Source of the DNA: Loktanella sp. UBA3435
GTDB taxonomy: Bacteria; Pseudomonadota; Alphaproteobacteria; Rhodobacterales; Rhodobacteraceae
Direction: 5' to 3'
DNA: 37,124 nt
Assembly (NCBI GenBank): GCA_002378665.1
Contig: DFSO01000068.1
Coordinates: 1-37,124, forward strand
Within the stretch, counting starts at the first letter, position 1. Each line of letters opens with the position of its first letter. Under the pieces are notes generated by a model that saw only the letters and a program-made list of their open reading frames with translations, searched no databases and was not told the DNA's origin. Positions 8,105 to 17,359 of this stretch are shown here, in pieces. The position numbers were made by a program, and so were the translations under genes.

Positions 8105-9401
8105 CTTGTCCAGCTCTTATGTAAATCATTGGGTTAACGGGAGCGCCACCGACGCGAACCTCGTAGTGAAGGTGAGGTCCGGTGGACCGGCCTGAGTTGC
8201 CCATATCACCAATTCGCTGTCCGCGCGAGACCCTTTGGCCCACAGAAACGCGCATTGCGTTCAAATGTGCGTAACGTGTCTCGATTCCGAACTCGTGTTG
8301 GATCTTAATGAGGCGACCATAGCCAGACGCCCAGCCTGCGTGAACAACCACGCCGTCTGCGGTTGCGTAGATTGGGGTGCCTACGGGACCAGCAAAATCT
8401 GTACCCGCGTGAAGGCGTCCCCAACGTTGGCCGAAGCCTGATGTGAAACGGAAATTACTCTTTACTGGAATGTCGAAAGGCGCACGTTCTGCCGCGATGC
8501 GGTAAAGGTTGATGCGGTCCATACGGTCAAGAATGCCGTTGGCACGTGCCGCATCTGGATCAGGCGCACCACCTTTGGTGGAGAATTGCAGCGGTGTCAG
8601 CGGACCACCTGTGCCAGAGTAGCCACGGCGCACAGCCGACAGCAGTGTGTCTGGGTTTAGGCCTGCTTGGCGGAACATTTTGTCGAGAGGCTCTACAGAA
8701 ACCATCATCGCTTCTTCCAATTGGCGGAAGATTTCGTCGTTTTTCTCTTCTTGCAAGCGCAGTTGTAGTTCAACCTCGGAGGCGTGATCGAGGGCGAATG
8801 CGGCGTCAGCGGCAATCAGATCACGTTCGGCGGCCGTTTCGCGCAGGGCTTGGGATAGCAGATCAACGGTACCAGAGATTTCGTCGCTCATGGCAGCGGC
8901 AGTTGTTGTGATGCCGTCAGCGGAAAGGGCTGCAACCTGATCGCGGGCTTCTTCGCGGGCCTTCATGGTGTCGCGCAGTGTGGATTGCACGACCTCAAGG
9001 CCCGTTTCCAATTCGCGACGCTTGTCTTCTGTGTTCAACAGTTCTGACTGCATGATCGAAATCTGCTCTAGCGCGGAGGTAAAGCGGCTCTGCGCTGCGA
9101 CGGCCTCTTCGGCGCGTACGTCCCGTTCTGTTGAGAGCGAGTTGAGACGCTGCTCATAAATCATTTGATCGCGTTGGGCTTGGGCGCGGAAGTTGCCAGC
9201 GCCGATACTATCCATTAATAAAATCGCGGTGGCGATAATGGTCCAACCGACCAGAATTGTGCAACCCGTCCACGCGACCAATTGCGATTCCGCAGTCAGA
9301 CGGATGAAGCGTGTTTCGCTATCCGAGCGCAAAAACAGGCGCTTTTCAGGAAAACGGCCCTCAAGCCACCCGTGAATTCGTTTGGTGATGCGTGATCGCA
9401 A
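8094..9401 (-). CDS. M23 family metallopeptidase with coiled-coil (murein hydrolase type)
   Basis: This is probably a membrane-anchored periplasmic endopeptidase of the LytM/M23 class that cuts peptidoglycan cross-links or activates amidases. A membrane segment lies near residues 42-65, followed by a long Glu/Arg/Gln-rich coiled coil (about 70-230). The C-terminal M23 domain covers about 318-430 with zinc ligands H331 and D335 (HAGTDFAG) and H410-L-H412 (GPHLHYE), so it looks catalytically complete rather than a degenerate EnvC-like domain. I use the TTG start at 9401: an AAGGA Shine-Dalgarno lies about 8 bases upstream and the N-terminus (FPEKRLFLRSDSETRFIRL) resembles related rhodobacterial proteins. 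It overlaps the downstream bactofilin gene by 11 bases; the two probably form a wall-shaping unit. Confidence 0.92.
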   Translation of the reverse strand: MRSRITKRIHGWLEGRFPEKRLFLRSDSETRFIRLTAESQLVAWTGCTILVGWTIIATAILLMDSIGAGNFRAQAQRDQMIYEQRLNSLSTERDVRAEEAVAAQSRFTSALEQISIMQSELLNTEDKRRELETGLEVVQSTLRDTMKAREEARDQVAALSADGITTTAAAMSDEISGTVDLLSQALRETAAERDLIAADAAFALDHASEVELQLRLQEEKNDEIFRQLEEAMMVSVEPLDKMFRQAGLNPDTLLSAVRRGYSGTGGPLTPLQFSTKGGAPDPDAARANGILDRMDRINLYRIAAERAPFDIPVKSNFRFTSGFGQRWGRLHAGTDFAGPVGTPIYATADGVVVHAGWASGYGRLIKIQHEFGIETRYAHLNAMRVSVGQRVSRGQRIGDMGNSGRSTGPHLHYEVRVGGAPVNPMIYIRAGQDVF

Positions 9402-9567
9402 TGTTGTCGTCCTTGTCCCGTCCCAGTTAACGACGGGTCCCTACACCCTTCTTGCCGTCCTGCAGGTGTTAGACAGCTTAGACCAATCCCGCAACGTTTT
9501 TGGTCCGCGTTTTGTGGTTTTTTGAGAAAAAGTAGGGCCTTAGGCGGCATTCTGCCGACCTTTGCAG

Positions 9568-10386
9568 TTATTTCTGCTTATTTTCTGCAACGAGGGGCCA
9601 ATAGAAGTCTGGCGGAATTCCGGCTTCGGCACGTTTTTCCTCGTTAAACGGCGGTCTGAGCGCCCCGTGGAAATAGCGTCCAACCAACTCATGAAAGACA
9701 ACTTTTGGGTCTAAGTCATGGCGTCCACACAAGAAATTGAACCACTTGGAGCCGTAGGACACATGGTGGACCTCTTCGGCGTAGATGACTTCGAGGGCTT
9801 CGACGGCGCCTTTGTCTTTGGCGTTCTGAAAGACTTTGACCATATTGGGTGTCACATCGAGGCCGCGCGCCTCTAGGACCATGGGGACCACCGCCAATCG
9901 GCCCAAAAGGTCGTGGGCGGTAATTTCAGCCGACTGCCACATGCCTGCGTGGGCGTCCAATGCGCCGTAATGGCTGCCCCGCGTTTCAAGACAGTCGCAC
10001 ATCAGATTGAAATGTTTAGATTCTTCATCTGCGGATTTGACCCAATCGTCGTAAAAACCAATTGGCATTGGTGTGTCGGCAAAACGGGCAATGATATCCC
10101 AATGAAGATCGACGGCATTCAGTTCGATATGGGCGACGGCATGCAATATTGCGATGCGGCCTTCCTCAGACCCAGGTTTTCGGCTGGGCACATCGCGTGG
10201 GTCTAGCAGCGCGGGCGTCGCAGGGCGTGCAGGTTGATCGGGTGGGGCCACGTTGCCGATTACGACATCTTCGCCATTGGCGCGGGCAGCTTGCCATTGA
10301 GCCGCATAGCTGCGTGACAGTGCCGCTTTGGCGCGACCATCGGCGGTGGTAAGCACGTCGACGGCCATTTGTGTCAGTGTTTTCAT
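9568..10386 (-). CDS. Ferritin-like DUF455 family protein
   Basis: A four-helix, ferritin-like protein of the DUF455 family (PF04305), distantly related to the diiron tRNA hydroxylase MiaE; its reaction is not established. Likely metal ligands appear as E and H residues in HIELNAVDLHWD, DEESKHF and YAEEVHHVSYG, the repeated ExxH pattern of diiron carboxylate proteins. I chose the ATG at 10386 (MKTLTQMAVDVLTTADGRAK) instead of the longer ATG at 10413, because it lies 4 bases after the bcp stop and gives the usual family N-terminus; the protein is then 272 residues. Co-transcription with the peroxiredoxin gene hints at a link to oxygen or peroxide chemistry, but that is inference. Confidence 0.88.
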   Translation of the reverse strand: MKTLTQMAVDVLTTADGRAKAALSRSYAAQWQAARANGEDVVIGNVAPPDQPARPATPALLDPRDVPSRKPGSEEGRIAILHAVAHIELNAVDLHWDIIARFADTPMPIGFYDDWVKSADEESKHFNLMCDCLETRGSHYGALDAHAGMWQSAEITAHDLLGRLAVVPMVLEARGLDVTPNMVKVFQNAKDKGAVEALEVIYAEEVHHVSYGSKWFNFLCGRHDLDPKVVFHELVGRYFHGALRPPFNEEKRAEAGIPPDFYWPLVAENKQK

Positions 10387-10390
10387 AAGA

Positions 10391-10861
10391 TTAGGATTGT
10401 TCGCGCAGGGCATTCAGCACCGCCTCGACGTGACCCGGAACTTTGACCTTGCGCCAGATTTGCGCGATCTTGCCATCAGCGCCGATCAGATAAGTTGCGC
10501 GTTCGATGCCCATGTAGGTCTTGCCATACATCGATTTTTCGACCCAAACGCCGTAGTTTTCGCAAATATTGCCGTCTTCGTCAGAGATCAGCGGGATGCC
10601 AAGATCGTATTTGGCCACGAATTTGTCGTGCTTTTTGACGGGATCTTTCGACACGCCGATGACAGTGGCACCCAAGGCTGCAAAATCGGCTGCCGCTTCT
10701 GTGAAGCCAATCGCTTCTTTCGTGCATCCGGGAGTGTCGTCTTTGGGGTAGAAATAAAGGACAACGGGTCTGCCCGCATGATCCGCAAGAGAAATAGTGC
10801 CGCCACCGTCGCGTGGCGCTGCAAAATCTGGTGCATGATCGCCGATTTTGAGTGTGTCCAT
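10391..10861 (-). CDS. bcp: Thioredoxin-dependent peroxiredoxin, BCP/PrxQ family
   Basis: BCP/PrxQ reduces hydrogen peroxide and organic hydroperoxides in the cytoplasm, using thioredoxin as electron donor. The 156-residue protein has the peroxidatic cysteine C46 in DDTPGCTKEAIGF. The resolving cysteine found five residues later in E. coli BCP is replaced by Ile; the only other cysteine is C100 (GNICENYG), so it either uses C100 or works as a 1-Cys enzyme. The peroxiredoxin core (VVLYFYPKDDTPGC, VIGVSKDP, ATYLIGADGKI) is intact. The ferritin-like DUF455 gene starts 4 bases downstream. The gene diverges from the AsmA-like gene with 84 bases between their starts, so both promoters must be in that stretch. 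Confidence 0.95.
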   Translation of the reverse strand: MDTLKIGDHAPDFAAPRDGGGTISLADHAGRPVVLYFYPKDDTPGCTKEAIGFTEAAADFAALGATVIGVSKDPVKKHDKFVAKYDLGIPLISDEDGNICENYGVWVEKSMYGKTYMGIERATYLIGADGKIAQIWRKVKVPGHVEAVLNALREQS

Positions 10862-10945
10862 GTCAATAATCCCCGTTGATTAAGTTTGTTGGTTTTGTTT
10901 TAGCCCAAGTCAGGCAAAGATAAAGGGGAGACAATCGGGCAGGCC

Positions 10946-13900
10946 ATGGAAGAAGACGCAAAAGACGACACACCTCAGCCAAGAAAGCGGAGCCTTTGGT
11001 GGCACCTTTGGCATGTCTTGCGCACAGTTTCTCTGATTGCACTGCTGCCTGTGATCTTTTTTGTGGCTTTCGCTGTCTTGACGGTCAACCAAGATATCGA
11101 CGCGCCGGAATGGCTGACGTCAAAGATTGAGACCCGCGCAGGTGAAGCGCTGCGTGGCGGTAGTCTAGAATTTGGTAATATTTACATCAATATAGGTCGC
11201 GATCTTCATCCGCGTGTGCGTTTGGTTGATACGGTCGTGCGCGATGCAAACGGGTCACTTTTGGCGCGGGTATCTCAGGTGTCGGGTGTGATTTCGCCGC
11301 GCGGTGTTTTCTTTGAGGGCGCGGTCCTGATGCAAAATATCGAGTTGAGCGGTGCGCAGATCAACCTTGCCCGGGCGGCAGATGGCACAGTTTCATTGGC
11401 TTTTGGTGGTGAAAGCAGTGCGAAAAGCGCGTCCACATTCACCGAATTGCTCGACCAGAGCGACCAGATATTCGAGCAACCCGCATTGGCGGCCTTGGAA
11501 ACGGTGTCGGCGACGGGGGTGGTCATTAATTATGCCGATGCGCGGGCCAAGCGGAGTTGGACTGTTGATGGCGGGCTGATTGATCTTGATCTGCGCGATG
11601 AAATGACTGTTTTGCGCGGTGATTTCAACGTGTTGTCGGGCGGGACAGAGCTAATGCGTCTGACGGTGAACTATGAAAGCCCGCGTGGATCACGTGCTTC
11701 GGTCATGTCGGCTGCGGTAACAAATGCGCGCGCGCGTGATATCGCGACACAGTCACCTGCCTTGCAGTTTCTGGCTGAGATCGATGCGCCAATCACGGCG
11801 GCCTTGCGAACCAGCTTGGATAGCGCGGGCAAGATTGGCCCCTTAAGTGCGACGCTGGAATTGGGGCAGGGTGCGTTGCAGCCCAACGCCGCGACCGCCC
11901 CGATTTCGTTTGATGAGGCCAAGGCATATTTGACTTATGAGCCCGACAGCCAGTTGATCAAGTTTGACCATGTTGAATGGACGTCTGAGCAGGCGACGGT
12001 CACCGCGACAGGCCGCGCTTACTTGCGTGACCTTGAGGATGGGGTGCCGCAAGCGCTTGTCGCGCAGTTTTCCGCACCCAACGCACGGCTGGCTGTCTCG
12101 ACGTTTTATCCAGAGGGCTTAGACCTACCGCCTGTGACGATTGATGCACGTTTACGGTTTCGGCCATTTTCCATTGAAGTCGGACAGTTGGCATTGGTGG
12201 ATGGTGATACCCATTTGGCTGTCTCGGGTAAGTTTTCAGCCACCGATGCGGGCTGGGATGTCGCGATTAACGGGGATGTGGATCAGATCGCGCCAGAACG
12301 CCTCGTGGCATTGTGGCCTGCGACGGTGAAGCCGAAAACGCGGGCTTGGTTGGCGGACAATGTTACGGGCGGCCGATTGCTTGATACGACGTTTTCGGTA
12401 CGTGCCGCTGCGGGGACGGCGCCCATAGTCGCGGCGCGTTACGAATTCGCGGACGCCTCCCTGCGATTTTTGCGCATAATGCCGTTGCTCGAGCGGGCTG
12501 CAGGGGGTGGATTTTTACAAGACCATCAGATGATTGTGTCGCTGGATCGTGGTGTGGTCTCTGCGCCGCAAGGCGGGCTGGTGAATGCGGCGGGCACGTC
12601 TTTTGTCATCTTGGATACACGGATCAAAGGCGGTGACGGGCAGGTTTCCTTGGCGCTAGATGGCTCGATTACGGCGCTGATGTCATTGCTCGATGTGGAG
12701 CCGCTCAGGCTGATTTCAAAGGCGGGGCAATCGGTGACGCTGGCGGACGGTCGCGGATCGGTTTCGGGGTCGCTCCAGTTTCCACTGCGTAAGGGTGTGC
12801 CGCCCAACCAGATCAAGTTTGATGTCGGAGCAATCCTGCGCGATGTCCGCAGCGAGACATTGATCAAGGATCGGGATTTGCGGGCATCAAGGCTCGCGTT
12901 GGCGGCTGACAATGCGGGGCTTCAAATTTCGGGGCCTGTGACGCTCGATGGGATCGCGGCAAATGGGAGTTGGAACCAGCGGTTTGGTGCGGCGGGCCGA
13001 GGGCGCAGTCAAGTGGTGGCCGACATGGCATTGTCGCAGGCTACTTTGGACACGTTTAAAATCGCCTTGCCGCCGAATACGGTTTCGGGTGCAGGCCGCG
13101 CAGATATCACGATTGATTTGGTGCGCGGGCAGGCGCCTGCATTTAAGCTAACCTCGGCGCTACGCGGCATTGGTGTCGCAATACCCGCGATTGGCTGGCG
13201 AAAGGCGCAGAATGCGCAAGGCGCTTTGACCGTTGAGGGGAGCCTTGGACCGATTCCGCGCGTTGATCTGCTAGAGCTGAGCGGCGGCGGATTGAGCGCC
13301 AAGGGTGAAATTATCTTAAACGATCAAGCTGCACTGGATCAGGCGCGATTTAGCCAATTGCGGATCGGCAATTGGTTTAATGCACCAGTGATCCTGCGCG
13401 GACGTGGTAAGGGGCAGCCTGTTGGCGTGCTCATTGGTGGCGGCACGATTGATTTAAGAGGCGCGTCGTTTGGGGCGAATGGCGGCGAGGCGGGGCCGAT
13501 GAGCCTGTCGCTCGACCGTTTGCAGATTACGGAAGGGATTTCGCTGACGGATTTCTCTGGGGATTTTACAGGGAGGGGCGGATTTGCGGGCGAGTTTACG
13601 GGCCTGTTGAATGGTGGCCCTGCGGTGCGAGGCACTGTGGCACCCCAGCGCGGGCGTTCGGCCATCCGTGTGCGCAGCGATGACGCGGGCGGTGTGGCGG
13701 CGGCGGCGGGGCTGATCAAATCCGCGACCAGTGGGACGCTTGATCTGACGCTGATGCCTGCATCTGGGGCGGGTTCGTTTGACGGTGATGTGACAATTCG
13801 CGGTTTGCGGATTGGCGATGCGCCGACAATGGCCGCTTTGCTGGATGCGATCAGTGTCGCGGGTTTGCTGCGGCAATTGGATGGGCAGGGGCTCGCTTTT

Positions 13901-14230
13901 GATGAGGTTGATGCAAAGTTCCGCCTGACCCCAAGCCAAGTTATCTTAACGCAAGCGAGTGCCGTCGGGCCAGGGCTTGGCATTTCCTTGGATGGAATTT
14001 ACACGCTCGCCTCTAAACAGATCGATTTTCAAGGGATTATTTCGCCGCTTTACCTGCTGAACGGCATTGGATCGTTTCTGACACGCAAGGGCGAGGGCTT
14101 GATTGGGTTTAACTTTAACCTGACCGGCTCGGCTGCCTCTCCAAGTGTCAGTGTGAACCCATTGTCCGCGTTTACGCCGGGAATGTTCCGCGAAATTTTC
14201 CGCAGGCCGGTGCCAGAGGTGACAGAATGA
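10946..14230 (+). CDS. Large AsmA-like / YhdP-type inner-membrane protein
   Basis: The 1094-residue protein has a basic cytoplasmic N-terminus, one transmembrane helix (about residues 27-48) and a very long periplasmic part rich in beta-strand repeats. Its C-terminus (PLYLLNGIGSFL, GLIGFNFNLTGSA, SPSVSVNPLSAFTPGM) is characteristic of the AsmA-like C-terminal domain shared with YhdP and TamB. Members of this superfamily form hydrophobic grooves thought to carry phospholipids from inner to outer membrane; that role is known for YhdP, TamB and YdbH in E. coli and only inferred here. The last 4 bases overlap the queA start (ATGA), so translation is probably coupled. The ATG at 10946 places the membrane helix normally, though its ribosome site is weak. 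Confidence 0.88.
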   Translation: MEEDAKDDTPQPRKRSLWWHLWHVLRTVSLIALLPVIFFVAFAVLTVNQDIDAPEWLTSKIETRAGEALRGGSLEFGNIYINIGRDLHPRVRLVDTVVRDANGSLLARVSQVSGVISPRGVFFEGAVLMQNIELSGAQINLARAADGTVSLAFGGESSAKSASTFTELLDQSDQIFEQPALAALETVSATGVVINYADARAKRSWTVDGGLIDLDLRDEMTVLRGDFNVLSGGTELMRLTVNYESPRGSRASVMSAAVTNARARDIATQSPALQFLAEIDAPITAALRTSLDSAGKIGPLSATLELGQGALQPNAATAPISFDEAKAYLTYEPDSQLIKFDHVEWTSEQATVTATGRAYLRDLEDGVPQALVAQFSAPNARLAVSTFYPEGLDLPPVTIDARLRFRPFSIEVGQLALVDGDTHLAVSGKFSATDAGWDVAINGDVDQIAPERLVALWPATVKPKTRAWLADNVTGGRLLDTTFSVRAAAGTAPIVAARYEFADASLRFLRIMPLLERAAGGGFLQDHQMIVSLDRGVVSAPQGGLVNAAGTSFVILDTRIKGGDGQVSLALDGSITALMSLLDVEPLRLISKAGQSVTLADGRGSVSGSLQFPLRKGVPPNQIKFDVGAILRDVRSETLIKDRDLRASRLALAADNAGLQISGPVTLDGIAANGSWNQRFGAAGRGRSQVVADMALSQATLDTFKIALPPNTVSGAGRADITIDLVRGQAPAFKLTSALRGIGVAIPAIGWRKAQNAQGALTVEGSLGPIPRVDLLELSGGGLSAKGEIILNDQAALDQARFSQLRIGNWFNAPVILRGRGKGQPVGVLIGGGTIDLRGASFGANGGEAGPMSLSLDRLQITEGISLTDFSGDFTGRGGFAGEFTGLLNGGPAVRGTVAPQRGRSAIRVRSDDAGGVAAAAGLIKSATSGTLDLTLMPASGAGSFDGDVTIRGLRIGDAPTMAALLDAISVAGLLRQLDGQGLAFDEVDAKFRLTPSQVILTQASAVGPGLGISLDGIYTLASKQIDFQGIISPLYLLNGIGSFLTRKGEGLIGFNFNLTGSAASPSVSVNPLSAFTPGMFREIFRRPVPEVTE

Positions 14231-15273
14231 AGCTATCCGATTTTGACTTTGAATTGCCCGAAGCATTGATCGCGGTGCGCCCCGCCAAACCGCGCACTTC
14301 GGCCAAGCTGTTGGTGGCGCAGGGTGACCAGATTTTTGACCATACCGTCGCCGATTTGCCGTCGTTTTTGCGCAAAGGGGATGTGCTGGTTCTCAATGAT
14401 ACCAAGGTTATTCCTGCGCGGTTAAATGGTCTGCGCCACCGTGATGGGGAGTTCGGCCTAACGGCGGCTAAGATCGAAGTGACCCTGCTGGACCCGCGCG
14501 CCGATGGCACGTGGGGCGCGTTGATTAAGCCGTTGCGTAAGATCAATGATGGCGAGGTGATCGTGTTCTCGGATGCGCTCTCGGCCACGGTTGAGGGGCG
14601 TGCAGAGGGGCAGGCGCAGTTACGGTTTAACCTTGTGGGTGACAATTTTGATGCGGCGCTGAATGCGGTGGGTGCGATGCCATTGCCGCCCTATATCGCC
14701 GCCAAACGCGCAGCCGATGAGGCCGATAAGACCGATTACCAAACATATTGGGCCAAACATGCGGGTGCTGTCGCGGCACCAACGGCTTCTCTGCATTTTG
14801 ACGGGCCTCTTCTGGAACAATTGGCGCAGATGGGCGTGGAGTTTGTGCATGTGACGCTGCATGTGGGGGCGGGCACGTTTCTGCCGGTGAAAGTCGACGA
14901 TATCAGCACCCATAAGATGCACGCGGAATGGGGCGAGGTGACGCCTCAGGCCGCAGCGGCAATTGCCAAGGCCAAGTCCGAAGGGCGGCGGGTCATTCCC
15001 GTGGGCACGACGGCATTACGTTTGATTGAAAGTGCGGCCCGTAGCGGTCAGATCGCGCCTTGGTCGGGCGAGACCGACATCTTTATAACACCCGGTTTTC
15101 AGTTTCACGTGGCTGATGCGCTGATGACCAATTTTCATCTGCCCAAGTCCACGCTGATGATGCTGGTGTCGGCAATTATGGGCGTTGAGAGGGTGAAAAA
15201 TATTTACGCCCATGCTATTCACAAAGAATATAGGTTCTTCTCGTATGGAGATGCGTCACTGCTTTTACCCTAA
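14227..15273 (+). CDS. queA: S-adenosylmethionine:tRNA ribosyltransferase-isomerase
   Basis: QueA transfers and rearranges the ribose of S-adenosylmethionine onto preQ1-modified tRNA, forming epoxyqueuosine at wobble position 34 of tRNAs for Asn, Asp, His and Tyr. The 348-residue protein shows the family landmarks from end to end: FDFELPEALIA, the VLNDTKVIPARL block, GAMPLPPYI, AAPTASLHF, THVTLHVGAGTF-like sequence (FVHVTLHVGAGTF), a GTTALRLIES motif and the C-terminal NFHLPKSTLMMLVSA. Length is normal. It starts inside the end of the AsmA-like gene (4-base overlap). No other queuosine genes are in the window. Confidence 0.97.
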   Translation: MKLSDFDFELPEALIAVRPAKPRTSAKLLVAQGDQIFDHTVADLPSFLRKGDVLVLNDTKVIPARLNGLRHRDGEFGLTAAKIEVTLLDPRADGTWGALIKPLRKINDGEVIVFSDALSATVEGRAEGQAQLRFNLVGDNFDAALNAVGAMPLPPYIAAKRAADEADKTDYQTYWAKHAGAVAAPTASLHFDGPLLEQLAQMGVEFVHVTLHVGAGTFLPVKVDDISTHKMHAEWGEVTPQAAAAIAKAKSEGRRVIPVGTTALRLIESAARSGQIAPWSGETDIFITPGFQFHVADALMTNFHLPKSTLMMLVSAIMGVERVKNIYAHAIHKEYRFFSYGDASLLLP

Positions 15274-15378
15274 GGGCGAGCGATAGGCGCAAGTCCGCCA
15301 TGAGGTGTCGTGTGAAGCCTTTTGGTATAGCAGGATTGCTGCTACTGCAGACAAGAAATAAAGTTAAGGACGGCGCGA

Positions 15379-16653
15379 ATGTTACCAGTTTTAAACCGAT
15401 CATGGGCGCTCTTCCTCGGCATGTTTATGTTGATGGTTGGTAACGGCCTGCAAGGCACGCTTTTGGGTCTGCGCGGTGACCAAGAAGGGTTCAGTACTTT
15501 CGCCCTTTCTATCGTCATGTCGGGCTATTTCGTGGGGTTCTTGTTCAGCTCCAAAGTGACCCCAGAATTGATCCGTCGTGTTGGCCACGTGCGCGTTTTT
15601 GCAGCACTTGGCTCTACGATTTCGGCGGTGTTGATCATGTATCCAGTCTTGGTTGAGCCATGGGCTTGGACCGTTGGGCGTATCATTATCGGGTTCTGCT
15701 TTTGTGGCGTGTATATCACGGCTGAAAGCTGGCTGAACGACGCATCCTCCAACGAGACACGCGGCAAAGCGCTCTCGATCTACATGATGGTCCAGATGGT
15801 AGGCATTGTATTTGCTCAATATATTGTCAGCCAAGGCGATGTTGGCGGATTTACACTGTTCATCATTCCGTCGATCCTTGTCTCCATGGCCTTTGCGCCG
15901 ATTTTGCTGTCGATCAGGCCAACGCCACAGTTTGCACAGACAAAACCGCTGTCGATCAAACGGTTGATTAAGGCATCACCGCTTGGGTGTATGGGGATGT
16001 TCTTGCTTGGTGGTGTGTTTGCCTCGCAGTTTGGTATGTCGGCGGTTTACGGCAGCCAAGTGGGCCTGACCGTCGGGCAGATTTCGCTCTTTGTTTCTGC
16101 GATTTATATCGCGGCCCTTGTGGCGCAATATCCGATCGGTTGGGCGTCCGATAAGATCGACCGTCGTATCCTGATTTTATGGATTTCGATGATCGGCGGA
16201 GCAGGGTCGCTTATCGCCTTTTTCATTCCCGGAAACTTCACGATTATCCTGATCAGTGCTGCCATTTTGGGCGGCACGTCCAACCCGCTTTATGCGCTGC
16301 TGATTGCCTATACTAACGACTACCTTGAGCGCGAAGATATGGCGGCTGCCTCTGGTGGGGTACTGTTCATTAACGGGCTTGGCGCGATTGCAGGACCGCT
16401 GATTGTTGGTACGATGATGGAAAAGCTGGGCGCGAATGCGTTTTGGTTGTTCGCTGGCGTCTTGATGTTCCTTGTCGGTTTCTACGCGATGTACCGGATG
16501 ACACGCCGGAGCCGCGCTGATCAAGAATTTGAACAGACCACATATACTGCGGTTTCTGCGGCAACTTCGGCCGTTTTGGTTGAGGTCGCGCAAGAGATTT
16601 TCGTCGAGGAAGAGATCGCCGAGGAGAAAGAAGCCAACGACTCAGCGGTTTAA
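15379..16653 (+). CDS. Major facilitator superfamily transporter
   Basis: An integral inner-membrane protein with about 12 predicted hydrophobic helices in two halves, separated by a basic central loop near residue 190 (IRPTPQFAQTKPLSIKRLIK). This is the layout of MFS secondary transporters, and the ASDKIDRR sequence near residue 255 matches the MFS loop 2/8 signature. The layout resembles YcaD-like members; substrate and direction cannot be inferred. An unusual acidic tail (EVAQEIFVEEEIAEEKEAND) ends the protein. The ATG at 15379 has an AAGGAC ribosome site seven bases upstream. The DUF924 gene begins 18 bases after the stop, so the pair is probably an operon, separate from queA (105-base gap). 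Confidence 0.9.
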   Translation: MLPVLNRSWALFLGMFMLMVGNGLQGTLLGLRGDQEGFSTFALSIVMSGYFVGFLFSSKVTPELIRRVGHVRVFAALGSTISAVLIMYPVLVEPWAWTVGRIIIGFCFCGVYITAESWLNDASSNETRGKALSIYMMVQMVGIVFAQYIVSQGDVGGFTLFIIPSILVSMAFAPILLSIRPTPQFAQTKPLSIKRLIKASPLGCMGMFLLGGVFASQFGMSAVYGSQVGLTVGQISLFVSAIYIAALVAQYPIGWASDKIDRRILILWISMIGGAGSLIAFFIPGNFTIILISAAILGGTSNPLYALLIAYTNDYLEREDMAAASGGVLFINGLGAIAGPLIVGTMMEKLGANAFWLFAGVLMFLVGFYAMYRMTRRSRADQEFEQTTYTAVSAATSAVLVEVAQEIFVEEEIAEEKEANDSAV

Positions 16654-16671
16654 TAAAGCGGGAGAAACAGC

Positions 16672-17262
16672 ATGGATGTATTTCCGAAAAACGTGACCGA
16701 TATTTTGTCGTTCTGGCGCGACGAGGTTGGGCCGGACGGCTGGTATCGTGGCGACGCTGCGCTTGATCAGCAAATCAGGGATCGGTTTGCTGACGTCTGG
16801 AACGAAAGTCAGGACGGATCGTTCGGACTTTGGCTGACCGATCCCGCCGGCTGCTTGGCCTATGTGCTTTTGACGGATCAGTTTCCGCGCAATATGTTTC
16901 GCGATACGGCAAAGGCATTTGCGACAGACGCCAGTGCGCGTGCGGCGGCTTATGGTGCCATAGAAAAGGACTGGGATTTGGAATTACCAGAACCAGAACG
17001 GTCGTTTTTCTATTTGCCGATGATGCATTCCGAAGATTTGGCAGACCAAGAACGTGGCATTGCATTGATTGCAGAACGGTTGCCAACGACTGGCGCAGGC
17101 ACGCTTGAACACGCAAAAGTTCATTGCGAGATCATCCGTGAATTTGATCGCTTTCCTTATCGTAACAACGCGTTAGGGCGCGAAATGACAGCGGCGGAAC
17201 AGGACTTTTTAGATGCGGGCGGCTATGGTGGCGCGTTTCGTCGTAGCCAAGATATCGGTTGA
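16672..17262 (+). CDS. DUF924 family protein
   Basis: The 196-residue protein belongs to DUF924 (PF06041), a helical, TPR-like family of unknown function found across proteobacteria and in some eukaryotes. Diagnostic segments are ILSFWRDEVGPDGWY at the start, the LLTDQFPRNMFRDTAKAFATD block, FFYLPMMHSEDLADQERG and FDRFPYRNNALGR near the end. Length is normal for the family. A GGGAGA ribosome site precedes the ATG at 16672, and the gene follows the MFS transporter by 18 bases. Nothing in the sequence suggests an enzymatic activity. Confidence 0.92.
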   Translation: MDVFPKNVTDILSFWRDEVGPDGWYRGDAALDQQIRDRFADVWNESQDGSFGLWLTDPAGCLAYVLLTDQFPRNMFRDTAKAFATDASARAAAYGAIEKDWDLELPEPERSFFYLPMMHSEDLADQERGIALIAERLPTTGAGTLEHAKVHCEIIREFDRFPYRNNALGREMTAAEQDFLDAGGYGGAFRRSQDIG

Positions 17263-17314
17263 ATTGCAGCAGCGAGATAACTGCCATGCCCCAAGGTCAC
17301 TAGAGGTCTCTCGA

Positions 17315-17340
17315 AATATAGTTTAACATCAAACTATATT
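17315..17340. promoter_or_regulatory. Perfect 10-bp inverted repeat upstream of lpdA (operator candidate)
   Basis: AATATAGTTT at 17315-17324 is repeated in inverted form as AAACTATATT at 17331-17340 around a 6-base centre. The second arm ends 19 bases before the lpdA ATG. The AT-rich palindrome stands out from its GC-rich surroundings and has no T-run after it, so an operator for a dimeric winged-helix regulator (for example MarR type) is more likely than a terminator. The regulator is not encoded nearby. Confidence 0.6.
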
Positions 17341-17359
17341 GGGAATTGGAGGACCGGAA

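Noticed and set aside
9540..9567. CGGCA-TTC-TGCCG hairpin after the DUF455 gene
   Set aside because: A short 5-bp stem, and the T-run on the minus strand is more than 12 bases away; too weak to call a terminator.
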